Part shown: one piece after another, positions 47,178 to 54,654 of the stretch
Layout of the letters: each line of letters opens with the position of its first letter
How positions within the stretch are numbered: the stretch's first letter is position 1
Assembly (NCBI GenBank): GCA_963820545.1
Contig: CAWGAJ010000001.1
Location: forward strand, 2,356,001 to 2,420,000
Direction of reading: 5' to 3'
DNA length: 64,000 bases
Source of the DNA: CAWGAJ01 sp963820545
Lineage (GTDB): Bacteria; Planctomycetota; Planctomycetia; Pirellulales; Thermoguttaceae
Notes under the pieces: generated by a model
The model's input: only the letters and a program-made list of their open reading frames with translations
Databases searched by the model: none
Told to the model about the DNA's origin: nothing
Position numbers and translations under genes: made by a program

Positions 47178-47254
47178 GTGTGCCACGGCTTACTTGTAAG
47201 CCGTGCTTCGATAAACTCCACTAGAGCACTGCTTGCAAGCAAGCAGTGGCACAC
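47178..47254. repeat. Twin-hairpin repeat inside the redox operon
   Basis: GTGTGCCACGGCTTA (47178-47192) pairs with TAAGCCGTG (47197-47205). CACTGCTTG (47227-47235) pairs with CAAGCAGTG (47240-47248), followed by GCACAC, which closes the outer stem. It is the same family as 8536-8614. It fills most of the only long spacer in the 16-kb operon. Confidence 0.75.
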
Positions 47255-47270
47255 CATTATTTTTTTACTA

Positions 47271-48833
47271 TCATTTGGTTAAATGCTCTTCATAATCAAG
47301 GTGTGTCAATAGATCGGTTCGGCCGCGCAGCGCAGCGACTGATTCAAGCCCTAGACGATACAGAATATCAATGAGCATCTCGCGCCAGGCGGTGTATAGA
47401 TTTACCAGCCGTTGCGTGCACCACTCGACCGAAACCATTTCCAGCAGTTCATCATCGGTGGTGGCGATGCCCCGCGCGCAGCCGCGCCCGCTTTCGCAGC
47501 AACCGCAGCGGATGCAGCCCACGGCTACCAATTCGGCCGTACCGATCACCACGCCGTCGGCGCCTAGGGCGATAGCCTTGGCCATGTCGGCCGGCGTGCG
47601 GATGCCGCCGCTGGCCATCACGGTAATTTCTTCGCGGATTCCCTCATCGACGAGGAATTGGTGTACGCGATTGATAGCGTACTCGATGGGCATGGCGATG
47701 TTTTTCTTGGCGATGTTCGGGGCTGCGCCGGTGCCGCCGTAGCTGCCGTCGAGATGCACGATATGCCCGCCGGCATAGTAAATGCCCACCGCGACCATGT
47801 CCACGTCCACGGGCGTGGAAACCTTGGCCGAGAGCAGCGCCTTTGGATTAACCTGGGCGATCCAATCCAGATGTTTTTTATGGTCTTCGACCGAGTACAC
47901 GCTGTGAAAGGGAAACGGCGAAAAGAGCGATGTGCCCACCACCGCCTCGCGCATGGCCGCGACGCTGGGCGTGTTTTTGTCGCCCAGCAGGTGACCGCCC
48001 AAGCCGGGCTTGGCCCCCTGGGCATATTTGAACTCCACGATTCTCGCCCGCTGGATAGTCTCTTCGCGCACGCCGAAAAGTCCCGTGGCCACTTGGGTGA
48101 TTACATGATCGGCATAGGGAACGAACCTTTCCGGATAACCGCCTTCACCCGTGCAGGTGAAACCGTTAAAGGCCTTGGCCGCGCGGGCCTTGCCCAGCAG
48201 GACGCGGATATTTGTCGAACCGAACGACATGCCGCCACCGTACCAGGGGACGTCGATGGCAATCTTCTGGCGGGAATCATGGCGACGATTTAGCAGCAAT
48301 GCGGTGGAAATATCCTCGCGGCGCAGATCGGCCGGGCGGATCTGCGGTAAATGGAATCGCAAGCGATCGAAGCCGCCGCCGGAGGCGCCGATCTCGCTCT
48401 CTAAATGCGGGCCCGGGGCGCGACCGGTCTCGGCCATATACCAATTGCTGACAATCAAGTCCGGAGTCCAGCGGCAATCACCGAGGGTTTCAAACGTCGG
48501 ATTATCGGAAACACAGAGCGCTCCTTTAGGACAGGCGTCCACGCAGTAGTGGTCTGTCTTGGCGCAGTCCGGCCCGATGCAGCGATAGTCCAACGGGCGG
48601 ATGATCCGCAGATAGCCTACCGGCAAGCGATGCACGCGCTCAGGACAAAGCGCCACGCAGTGGCAGCAATTAGCACAGTTCGATGCGCGGCGGATCGTGT
48701 ACTTGCCGATCTCGTTGCGATAGCGCGGCGGGGCAGGACGCACCCGGCGTGATACTTTGGCAAAATCGGGCTGCGCGAGAAAATCGTCCGGCGCTTGGAC
48801 CTGGTCGGTCGGGCTGCTATGTGTAATGCTCAT
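47271..48833 (-). CDS. gltB: Glutamate synthase FMN/Fe-S catalytic subunit with N-terminal ferredoxin domain
   Basis: 520 residues. N-terminal ferredoxin region: CANCCHCVALCP and CIGPDCAKTDHYCVDACP. The GOGAT FMN barrel shows all expected loops: YGGGMSFGSTN, CTGEGGYPERF, EFKYAQGAKPGLGGHLLGDK, HLDGSYGGTGAAPN and ASGGIRTPADMAKAIALGAD. The [3Fe-4S] site is CIRCGCCESGRGCARGI. It makes glutamate from 2-oxoglutarate and ammonia channelled from a glutaminase subunit, with ferredoxin or NAD(P)H as the ultimate donor. Its partner gene follows at 44490. Confidence 0.92.
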   Translation of the reverse strand: MSITHSSPTDQVQAPDDFLAQPDFAKVSRRVRPAPPRYRNEIGKYTIRRASNCANCCHCVALCPERVHRLPVGYLRIIRPLDYRCIGPDCAKTDHYCVDACPKGALCVSDNPTFETLGDCRWTPDLIVSNWYMAETGRAPGPHLESEIGASGGGFDRLRFHLPQIRPADLRREDISTALLLNRRHDSRQKIAIDVPWYGGGMSFGSTNIRVLLGKARAAKAFNGFTCTGEGGYPERFVPYADHVITQVATGLFGVREETIQRARIVEFKYAQGAKPGLGGHLLGDKNTPSVAAMREAVVGTSLFSPFPFHSVYSVEDHKKHLDWIAQVNPKALLSAKVSTPVDVDMVAVGIYYAGGHIVHLDGSYGGTGAAPNIAKKNIAMPIEYAINRVHQFLVDEGIREEITVMASGGIRTPADMAKAIALGADGVVIGTAELVAVGCIRCGCCESGRGCARGIATTDDELLEMVSVEWCTQRLVNLYTAWREMLIDILYRLGLESVAALRGRTDLLTHLDYEEHLTK

Positions 48834-48835
48834 CT

Positions 48836-50242
48836 TTAGTTGATCTCCGCAAGGTTTTTTCGCCTTCCAAAAATTCTGCCAAACGAATCACGCTCAAGAT
48901 CTTCGAAGAACATAGCGCGGCCGGTTTCGCCTCGCAAGCGGCGGACCTCGCGAATGCCCATCGCGCCTAGCATCTCGACCAGTTGCTGGTGCCAAGCGCC
49001 TAAAAGATTCTTGATGCGCCGCTCCGCGAAAGCGGCATCGGCCTTTTCCAATTCAATCGGGCAGGACTCGCCGCGCTGGCACTCGCCGCACAGTCGGCAC
49101 TCCAGCGCCAATAAAAGCGGAATATCGATGGCCACTAAGTCCACCCCGCAGATGATAGCCTTGGCCATGTGTTCGGGCAGGGCAATTCCGCCGGAGGCCA
49201 CAAGCGTAACCTGATCGCGCGTGCCTTCTTTTACCAACGCCCGATGGATTTCCCGGATCACGTCGCGGGCGTGCCGGGGTTTGCCGGCGGCGGTTTCTCG
49301 TCCGTGCTTATCAAAGACGATATGAATCACCTCGGCCCCTTCGCGGGTGAGCTCAACAGCGCGGCCCGCACTGGCCGGCGCGGCCTCCAGACGGATAACC
49401 ACAATGCGCTCGGCGTTCTGCTGCTTTAGTGAAGCTTGAATCGTCATGATGTCGGCACTGTCGGGAACCATCACCAGGGGAGTCATGCGGAGCGCTCCAT
49501 CAGCGGCGGTTTTGGTATTATCGACCAAAGGAATGACATGCTTGTGCGCGGCGGCCAATGCCGCGGCGCCGTCGCAGTCGCGAACAACGGCCAAAGAACC
49601 TATCGCCGCTGCTGCTTTTACGACGGATTCGGTCACCGCCCCGCGTTGCCAGTGTGCGGGGATGCAATCAAAGATCACCGGCAGCGGAATTTCGACAAGC
49701 GGCGGCGCCACGACTCCCAATTGGCCGTCTTGGAAAGCCAATTGCTTTAGTTTGCGGCCGATATCCACACTGGTATTAATGTATTCGCGCCCGTGAATGC
49801 CGTCGCGCGTGGGCCGGACGATTTCCGACATGTCGGTCCACATCGAATCGAATCCCGCTCCGCTAAACGGGCCGCCATAGCCGGAGCCGGAAACCGGAAT
49901 CCGACCCGTCTCGGCCTGATACCACGTGGAGAGAATGATTTCCGGAGTGAAGTACTCGTCGCCCAGCCGGCGGAACTCGGGATTTTCCACGCGAGTCAGA
50001 ATGTTCTTGGTGCAATTTTGGATACAGTTCAGGCAGCCCTTGCACTGATAAATATAGTCCAAGTATCCCAACTCGTTGCGGAGCGCGTCGGCTTCGTCTC
50101 GATACAGGCCGTAAATGCAACTGCGCTTGACGCAATTGTGGCAACTCGAACAGTCCTCGCGCCAATCGACAATGCCCAACTTGCCCACGGGTCGGAAGCG
50201 AGGTGCGGCGGCGGCGGTATGGATGGAATATTTGGCGGGCAT
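48836..50242 (-). CDS. Degenerate GltB-like iron-sulfur protein
   Basis: 468 residues, paralogous in layout to the neighbouring GltB: N-terminal double-cluster region (CSSCHNCVKRSC, CKGCLNCIQNCTKN), WYQAETGRIPVSGSG like the neighbour's WYMAETGRAPGPH, a barrel-like middle, VASGGIALPEHMAKAIICGVD, and a C-terminal Fe-S site (CRLCGECQRGESCPIEL). The GOGAT loops KYAQGAKPGLGG and LDGSYGGTG are absent, replaced by low-complexity alanine-rich sequence. It probably keeps electron-transfer clusters but not glutamate synthase chemistry. It starts two bases after metF and ends two bases before gltB. Confidence 0.7.
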   Translation of the reverse strand: MPAKYSIHTAAAAPRFRPVGKLGIVDWREDCSSCHNCVKRSCIYGLYRDEADALRNELGYLDYIYQCKGCLNCIQNCTKNILTRVENPEFRRLGDEYFTPEIILSTWYQAETGRIPVSGSGYGGPFSGAGFDSMWTDMSEIVRPTRDGIHGREYINTSVDIGRKLKQLAFQDGQLGVVAPPLVEIPLPVIFDCIPAHWQRGAVTESVVKAAAAIGSLAVVRDCDGAAALAAAHKHVIPLVDNTKTAADGALRMTPLVMVPDSADIMTIQASLKQQNAERIVVIRLEAAPASAGRAVELTREGAEVIHIVFDKHGRETAAGKPRHARDVIREIHRALVKEGTRDQVTLVASGGIALPEHMAKAIICGVDLVAIDIPLLLALECRLCGECQRGESCPIELEKADAAFAERRIKNLLGAWHQQLVEMLGAMGIREVRRLRGETGRAMFFEDLERDSFGRIFGRRKNLAEIN

Positions 50243-50244
50243 GG

Positions 50245-51162
50245 CTAGTTCGTGCTCAGGGCTGATTTATCGATGACTTCCAAGGCGGCGTCAACATCGC
50301 CATCGCCGCAAACCTGAAAACCGCGCAATCCCTTTACCTCGGTGAGTCGTTCGATCGTTTCCTGGGCGATGGCGATTCCGGCGGCGCGCTGGGCGGCGGC
50401 GTCCGCGGCGGAAGACAATCGCGAAAGGATTGCCTCCGGAATCCGCGGCAGCGGACGACGGGCGGCAAACTCCCGGGCCTTTTGGGCGTCGATGAGCGGT
50501 TGGATTCCGGCCACGATAGCCGCCTTCTCTGGCAGACCTCGACGCGCGACCTCCTGCCACCACTGCTTAAAACGCTCTAGGTCGAAGACCGGTTGGGTGA
50601 TGAGGAAGCGGGCCCCGGCGCGAATTTTTTTGGCAAGGCGCAAGACTTGTAGCTCCAGCGGATCAGCGTACGGGGCGGCTACTCCGCCCAGGCAAAAAGG
50701 CCCGCTTGCGGCAAATTTATCTTCACCGACCAGCGAACCGTCCACGGCCAAGTTGGAATATGTCTGAAGTAACTGAACCGTATCAACGTCGAAAACATTC
50801 TTGGCGGCGCGAAACGATCCCAGGACCTGATGGGTTCCACTGGTGCAGAGCAAGTTGCGGATTCCCAGGGCCTGGGCCCCCAGAGCCTCGGACACCAGGG
50901 CAATGCGATTGCGGTCCCGGGTAATGACGTAGAGAATCGGCTCCACGCCTTCGGCGGCAACGATAGTAGCCGCGGCCAACGCCGACATCGTTACCTGATC
51001 GCGATTATCGCTAATCCCCAGGGCGTGAACTTTTCCCGCGTAGCGACGCGCCGTCTTGGCTAGCGGAGCAGGCTCGCTTCCCCGCGGCGGCGATATTTCA
51101 GCCAGCAGCAGCGGTTTGCCTGATGCGATTCGTTGCCGAAGGCCTGTTAGGACGTTTTCCAT
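50245..51162 (-). CDS. metF: Methylene-tetrahydrofolate reductase
   Basis: 305 residues of the MetF TIM-barrel family, which reduces 5,10-methylene-THF to 5-methyl-THF. Visible: the catalytic-Glu region LLLAEISPPRGSEPAP, ALGISDNRD, EPILYVITRDRNRIALVSEA with LLCTSGTHQ, and GARFLITQPVFDLERFK, all characteristic. In acetogens MetF with MetV forms part of an Hdr-linked complex. Here it lies three bases after mvhD. No defect is visible. Confidence 0.93.
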   Translation of the reverse strand: MENVLTGLRQRIASGKPLLLAEISPPRGSEPAPLAKTARRYAGKVHALGISDNRDQVTMSALAAATIVAAEGVEPILYVITRDRNRIALVSEALGAQALGIRNLLCTSGTHQVLGSFRAAKNVFDVDTVQLLQTYSNLAVDGSLVGEDKFAASGPFCLGGVAAPYADPLELQVLRLAKKIRAGARFLITQPVFDLERFKQWWQEVARRGLPEKAAIVAGIQPLIDAQKAREFAARRPLPRIPEAILSRLSSAADAAAQRAAGIAIAQETIERLTEVKGLRGFQVCGDGDVDAALEVIDKSALSTN

Positions 51163-51165
51163 CTC

Positions 51166-51600
51166 TTAATCCGATGATAAAGTTTTTACAATGTTGATCC
51201 GGCTCTTTCCCAAGGCGCGGATCCGCTCGACGAAGTCGTTTATGATCTGATCGAATTGTTCCCGTGAGTCGTCGGGTGAAAAGTGGACTAGTTCCGCGCG
51301 TTCGGGCTCCAGACCGATCTCGCCTAAGAGCCGCTGAATGGTGCGAATGCGGATCTCCGCTCTATAGTTGCCTTGACCTAGATGGCACTGACCCTGAGGA
51401 CAGGTAACAACACAAACTCCGCAGGCGCCGCCCTCAAAGGCATGCATCAGATATTGTCCATCCATCTTGCCGCTGCACGGCACTTGGCGGACTACTACAT
51501 TACCACCATTATGCTTCCACTGGCGAGGCAGCGGCGCGCCATGTGGAATGCTGCGGTGGCAGACATACACGATTACGTCAGGAGACACAGTGGCCGCCAT
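51166..51600 (-). CDS. mvhD: MvhD-like iron-sulfur subunit (first gene of the redox operon)
   Basis: 144 residues with the MvhD pattern YVCHRSIPHGA, RQVPCSGKMDGQYLMHAFEG, VVTCPQGQCHLGQGNYRAE and LLGEIGLEPERAELVHFS. The first cluster ligand pair of the metV-side copy (CCHYC) is reduced to a single Cys here, so cluster binding may differ. It opens the operon and sits three bases before metF, the mirror image of mvhD-metV at the other end. Confidence 0.8.
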   Translation of the reverse strand: MAATVSPDVIVYVCHRSIPHGAPLPRQWKHNGGNVVVRQVPCSGKMDGQYLMHAFEGGACGVCVVTCPQGQCHLGQGNYRAEIRIRTIQRLLGEIGLEPERAELVHFSPDDSREQFDQIINDFVERIRALGKSRINIVKTLSSD

Positions 51601-52204
51601 GACAACTCCACATCACATTACTGGGAAAAACAACGTGGACCGCAAATCATACCTGAAGCCGCCGCCGACTAGTCGAAGCAATAATCTCATGCAGTATCCG
51701 CATCACAAGCCGTCTGCGAATTATCTCATCATGCTCGTCCGACTGCCGAGCCGGCAATCTTAAGCGGCATACAATTGTCCGCCTGTCAGGACAGTCAGAT
51801 GTGAATTATTTGACTGCTAGACAAACCAATATCAATGTTGGCCAAAAAGACATTATAAATTGTTTTGCAGTATTAGGATATAACATCTTATAAAATATTT
51901 ACATTAGAATAGCTAATATATGATTAAGTATCTCAAATAGTTGGCGGGATTCCCATTTTGCTCCGTGTAAAATATCCCCCTAGAGTAATTAACAAGACAA
52001 TTATTTGCTGTGTTATAAAACTTTAAGTTGAATTACATCAATAAGATATGGTTATGGGACGCCGCACGGAAATAATATGCATATTATTGTTAATTTGTAT
52101 TCGATATTCTTATTTCATGGCAGAGACGCATAATGTTTTCCCACATTAAATTGTCAGAAAAATGTTGGCCGAATGCCTGGCTCAATTAATTCTGGCCCAT
52201 AAGT
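51601..52204. promoter_or_regulatory. AT-rich leader region of the redox operon
   Basis: No gene is seen. From about 51790 to 52190 the sequence is much more AT-rich than its surroundings. It includes CTGTC-ag-GACAG near 51785 and CCAATATCAATGTTGG near 51828, both small symmetric motifs that could bind regulators. The promoter of the minus-strand operon should lie here. The composition change could also mark the edge of acquired DNA. Confidence 0.4.
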
Positions 52205-52402
52205 CTAATCATTCTTTGCTGGAATTGGCATGGTTTCGATCAATACCCGGATTTCGTCACGCACACGACGGTAGATTGTAAGTCGCTCTTTGTCTGTTTT
52301 CGCGTGTATTGCCAGACGCGGGGGATCGTCGAATCCCACATGTATGACCTTTGTGTTGTCTGAAAATACTGGGCAAGACTCGTGCGCGGCTCCGCAAGCT
52401 TT
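52205..52402 (-). pseudogene. C-terminal fragment of thioredoxin-type arsenate reductase
   Basis: About 65 residues starting KACGAAHESCPVFSDNTKV and ending IETMPIPAKND match the C-terminal part of low-molecular-weight-phosphatase-type ArsC: a resolving-Cys loop CGAAHESCPVF, then HVGFDDPPRLA and YRRVRDEIR. The N-terminal P-loop (C-x5-R) half is missing; upstream codons in the frame are unrelated. It is a relic, possibly truncated by arrival of the neighbouring element or an older rearrangement. Confidence 0.65.
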
Positions 52403-52892
52403 GTAAAGATACGTTCCATTATCGGGATGCCGAGTCGCCTCCGATGCGACTTGGCCGGATTGATCCGAAGTCCAGCACCCAAATTCCCCTAATAGGGCCA
52501 TCCATGGATGTCATGGCTACACCCGAGAATAACGGTCGAATTCCGCAACATGGCCACCGTTGTCTCATTCGGAATTCTCTTTAGGCAGAAAAAGTCCGAA
52601 AGTGCCATCTCGTCGGGATTTGATAGCTTGGCTGAATATAATATGTATGTCTGTCAAGAATTCTATTAAACGGATTGTACTTGGCTACCCAAACTAAGAT
52701 CACCGATGTAAGTGCAACATTATAAAGCCAATTTGTTTACTTCACATTTATACATTTATGAGTAAAATCTAGGCTTTGAAATGGTTGCGCCGGGTTGCAA
52801 ACCGAGTGACCAAGCGGCTCGGACCGGTTTGGGGAGTTATTAGCCCTTCACCCCGACCGGCTCGGGCCCACCCGAATAATGAAATGTAAATC
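52403..52892. other. Non-coding stretch at the left edge of the integrated element
   Basis: No convincing gene. Near the right end, CCGAG (52802) and CTCGG (52818), and then CCGG-ttt-GGGG and CCCC-ga-CCGG (about 52824-52860), form two GC-rich imperfect stems just before the first element gene. They may be part of its leader or replication/attachment region. No copy of the tRNA-like right-end sequence was found here. Confidence 0.35.
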
Positions 52893-53840
52893 ATGGTGAG
52901 TCTACCAGTACCTTCAGAACCGCTCGATGGGGCAATAGTAGCCCTGATTCAGGACCTTTCCCTTGTCTGGACGCCAATAGACCAAGACAAGCTGCCATCA
53001 ACGTACAGCAAAGCCTTGGGGCTGATTACCAAGGCGGGGATGAGTGAAGCACGGGTACAGGCTAAAATCACAATGGACGGCTTCCCGGAATTGTTACGGC
53101 TGCAACTGTGTGTTTCAGGCGAGTACACACAATACGACATAGATCGAGCGTTTTTTGATTCAATGCCGGCTCATTGGCTTGACGCCGACGGCAAGACCCG
53201 GGCGAAAATGCGGCAATCGCTTAGTGGGTTCTATGAAACCCGATTGACTGACAAAGGCCACTTGGCACGACACGACATAGAGTCCGGCAATTCGAGAAGA
53301 GTGATTGACTTCGTTCTTAAGCGTTTTCCTCTTGCCTTCCGGTCACCGGTAAAGGCCATGGTGCTGGTCGAAGATTGCTCTTGTCAGTTGCAAGGTGGGC
53401 GAACGACCGAAACGGCGCAAGCCATCGCTAACGCTTCGGCTTCTATTGGCGACGTGGTAGTCAACAACCAAGTGAACGTCTCGCCGTCCATAGTGGTGAA
53501 CATTGACGGGGCAACTCTCTCGCCGTCAACGCCAGTACCGACCGTGAGGGACGCGCCGGTCAATGGGACCTGCAATGCCGATTCGACAACTCCACCGGCC
53601 GACAAGACGGGGCAAAGCGAAGGGAATGGCAGGAAGCTCAAACCGAAGTCCCGCCGCAAGCGAACTGACCCCAAGGCAGATAAGATGCTTTCTGAGGCAT
53701 GGGACACGGGGCAATATAAAACACACGTCGATCTTGCCATAGCGAAGGGAACAACTGCAAGGGAAGTGAAACTGGCAATCGACCGCCACCGTAAACGTCA
53801 AGCCGTCAAGGGCCTACCCCGGAAGAAACCGCGTCAATAG
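52893..53840 (+). CDS. Unknown element protein with basic C-terminal region
   Basis: 315 residues. The N-terminal 170 residues have a mixed, soluble composition (SKALGLITKAGMSEARVQAK, then FFDSMPAHWLDADGKTRAKM). A low-complexity Ser/Thr/Pro/Val linker follows, then a basic stretch KLKPKSRRKRTDPKADK and a helical end resembling a small DNA-binding domain (YKTHVDLAIAKGTTAREVKL). No family is recognised. As first gene of the element it could be a regulator or replication accessory protein. Confidence 0.6.
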   Translation: MVSLPVPSEPLDGAIVALIQDLSLVWTPIDQDKLPSTYSKALGLITKAGMSEARVQAKITMDGFPELLRLQLCVSGEYTQYDIDRAFFDSMPAHWLDADGKTRAKMRQSLSGFYETRLTDKGHLARHDIESGNSRRVIDFVLKRFPLAFRSPVKAMVLVEDCSCQLQGGRTTETAQAIANASASIGDVVVNNQVNVSPSIVVNIDGATLSPSTPVPTVRDAPVNGTCNADSTTPPADKTGQSEGNGRKLKPKSRRKRTDPKADKMLSEAWDTGQYKTHVDLAIAKGTTAREVKLAIDRHRKRQAVKGLPRKKPRQ

Positions 53841-54036
53841 CGGATTGCTTAATTCCTTCCAGCCTGACTTGGCCTGTCTTCTCTCTACAAAACAGGGCTT
53901 CTCTGTTCATCGCGCTGGAATTAACGGCGCGCTGGAAAATGGATTTCGCCATTTCTCCATTCCAGGGCTTATATTCTAGGCGTCGGACGGGCATGGTGCT
54001 CGCCATTCAATGACACCTTTTGTGGAGTATCGAAAA

Positions 54037-54246
54037 ATGAACGCTGTTCTTTCGTCGGCGGACACTTCCGCCAAGTTGCTCGACGTACAAGCCGTGGCCG
54101 ACATGCTCGGCTGTAGCACAAGGCATGTTTACAGACTTAGTGATTCCAACCGGATGCCTGGTCCGGTCAAGCTTGGTTCGCTAGTTCGATGGTCAGCTAC
54201 TGCTATTCGAGAGTGGATCAATCAAGGCTGTCCTTCTTGTAGATAG
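54037..54246 (+). CDS. AlpA/excisionase-like helix-turn-helix protein
   Basis: 69 residues from the ATG at 54037, which follows TGGAGTATCGAAAA; an ATG at 54010 is also in frame. MerR/excisionase-type winged HTH: LLDVQAVADMLGCSTRHVYR followed by LSDSNRMPGPVKLGSLVRWS and ATAIREWI. Such proteins bind attachment-site arms or regulate the integrase. A second, related protein follows at 54385. Confidence 0.85.
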   Translation: MNAVLSSADTSAKLLDVQAVADMLGCSTRHVYRLSDSNRMPGPVKLGSLVRWSATAIREWINQGCPSCR

Positions 54247-54384
54247 GCAGGCGGAGAATGAAGTCATTCAAATATCATTCACTTACTATTGTGACTTGAC
54301 GATGCTTCATACCCCTTGGCTATCTATTTGGTATTCGGATAGTACTTTTCACAAAGTGCATTATCAAAAATAGGAACCGGAAGT

Positions 54385-54654
54385 ATGGATGATATGCAGC
54401 AGATGCGGATGCAAAAAGGCAGTACTGTCGGAGAAGAGATATCCTTTCCAAAAATGACACCGGTCACCTCAAGAATCGAGAAATTACTTCTAAAGCCTGG
54501 CGAGGCGGCCGAGGCGCTAGCCATTTCTCCGCGTAAGCTCTGGGCGATGACTGCTTCGGGCGAGATCCCAAACGTCAGATTCGGCCGGTCGGTCCGGTAC
54601 GATCCGGCTGATTTGAGAGAATGGATCGATACACAGAAGGGAGGTCGCCGGTGA
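54385..54654 (+). CDS. Excisionase-family DNA-binding protein
   Basis: 89 residues. After a polar leader of about 35 residues it shows LLLKPGEAAEALAISPRKLW, AMTASGEIPNVRFGRSVRYD and PADLREWIDTQ, the standard excisionase HTH with wing. The stop overlaps the GTG start of the next gene (GTGA), so the two are translationally coupled. Two different HTH proteins in one small element may divide excision and transcription control. Confidence 0.85.
   Translation: MDDMQQMRMQKGSTVGEEISFPKMTPVTSRIEKLLLKPGEAAEALAISPRKLWAMTASGEIPNVRFGRSVRYDPADLREWIDTQKGGRR

Noticed and set aside
52793..52870. tRNA-like or left attachment site in the GC-rich stems
   Set aside because: No cloverleaf can be formed and it shares no core with the 59.03-59.09 kb tRNA-derived sequence.
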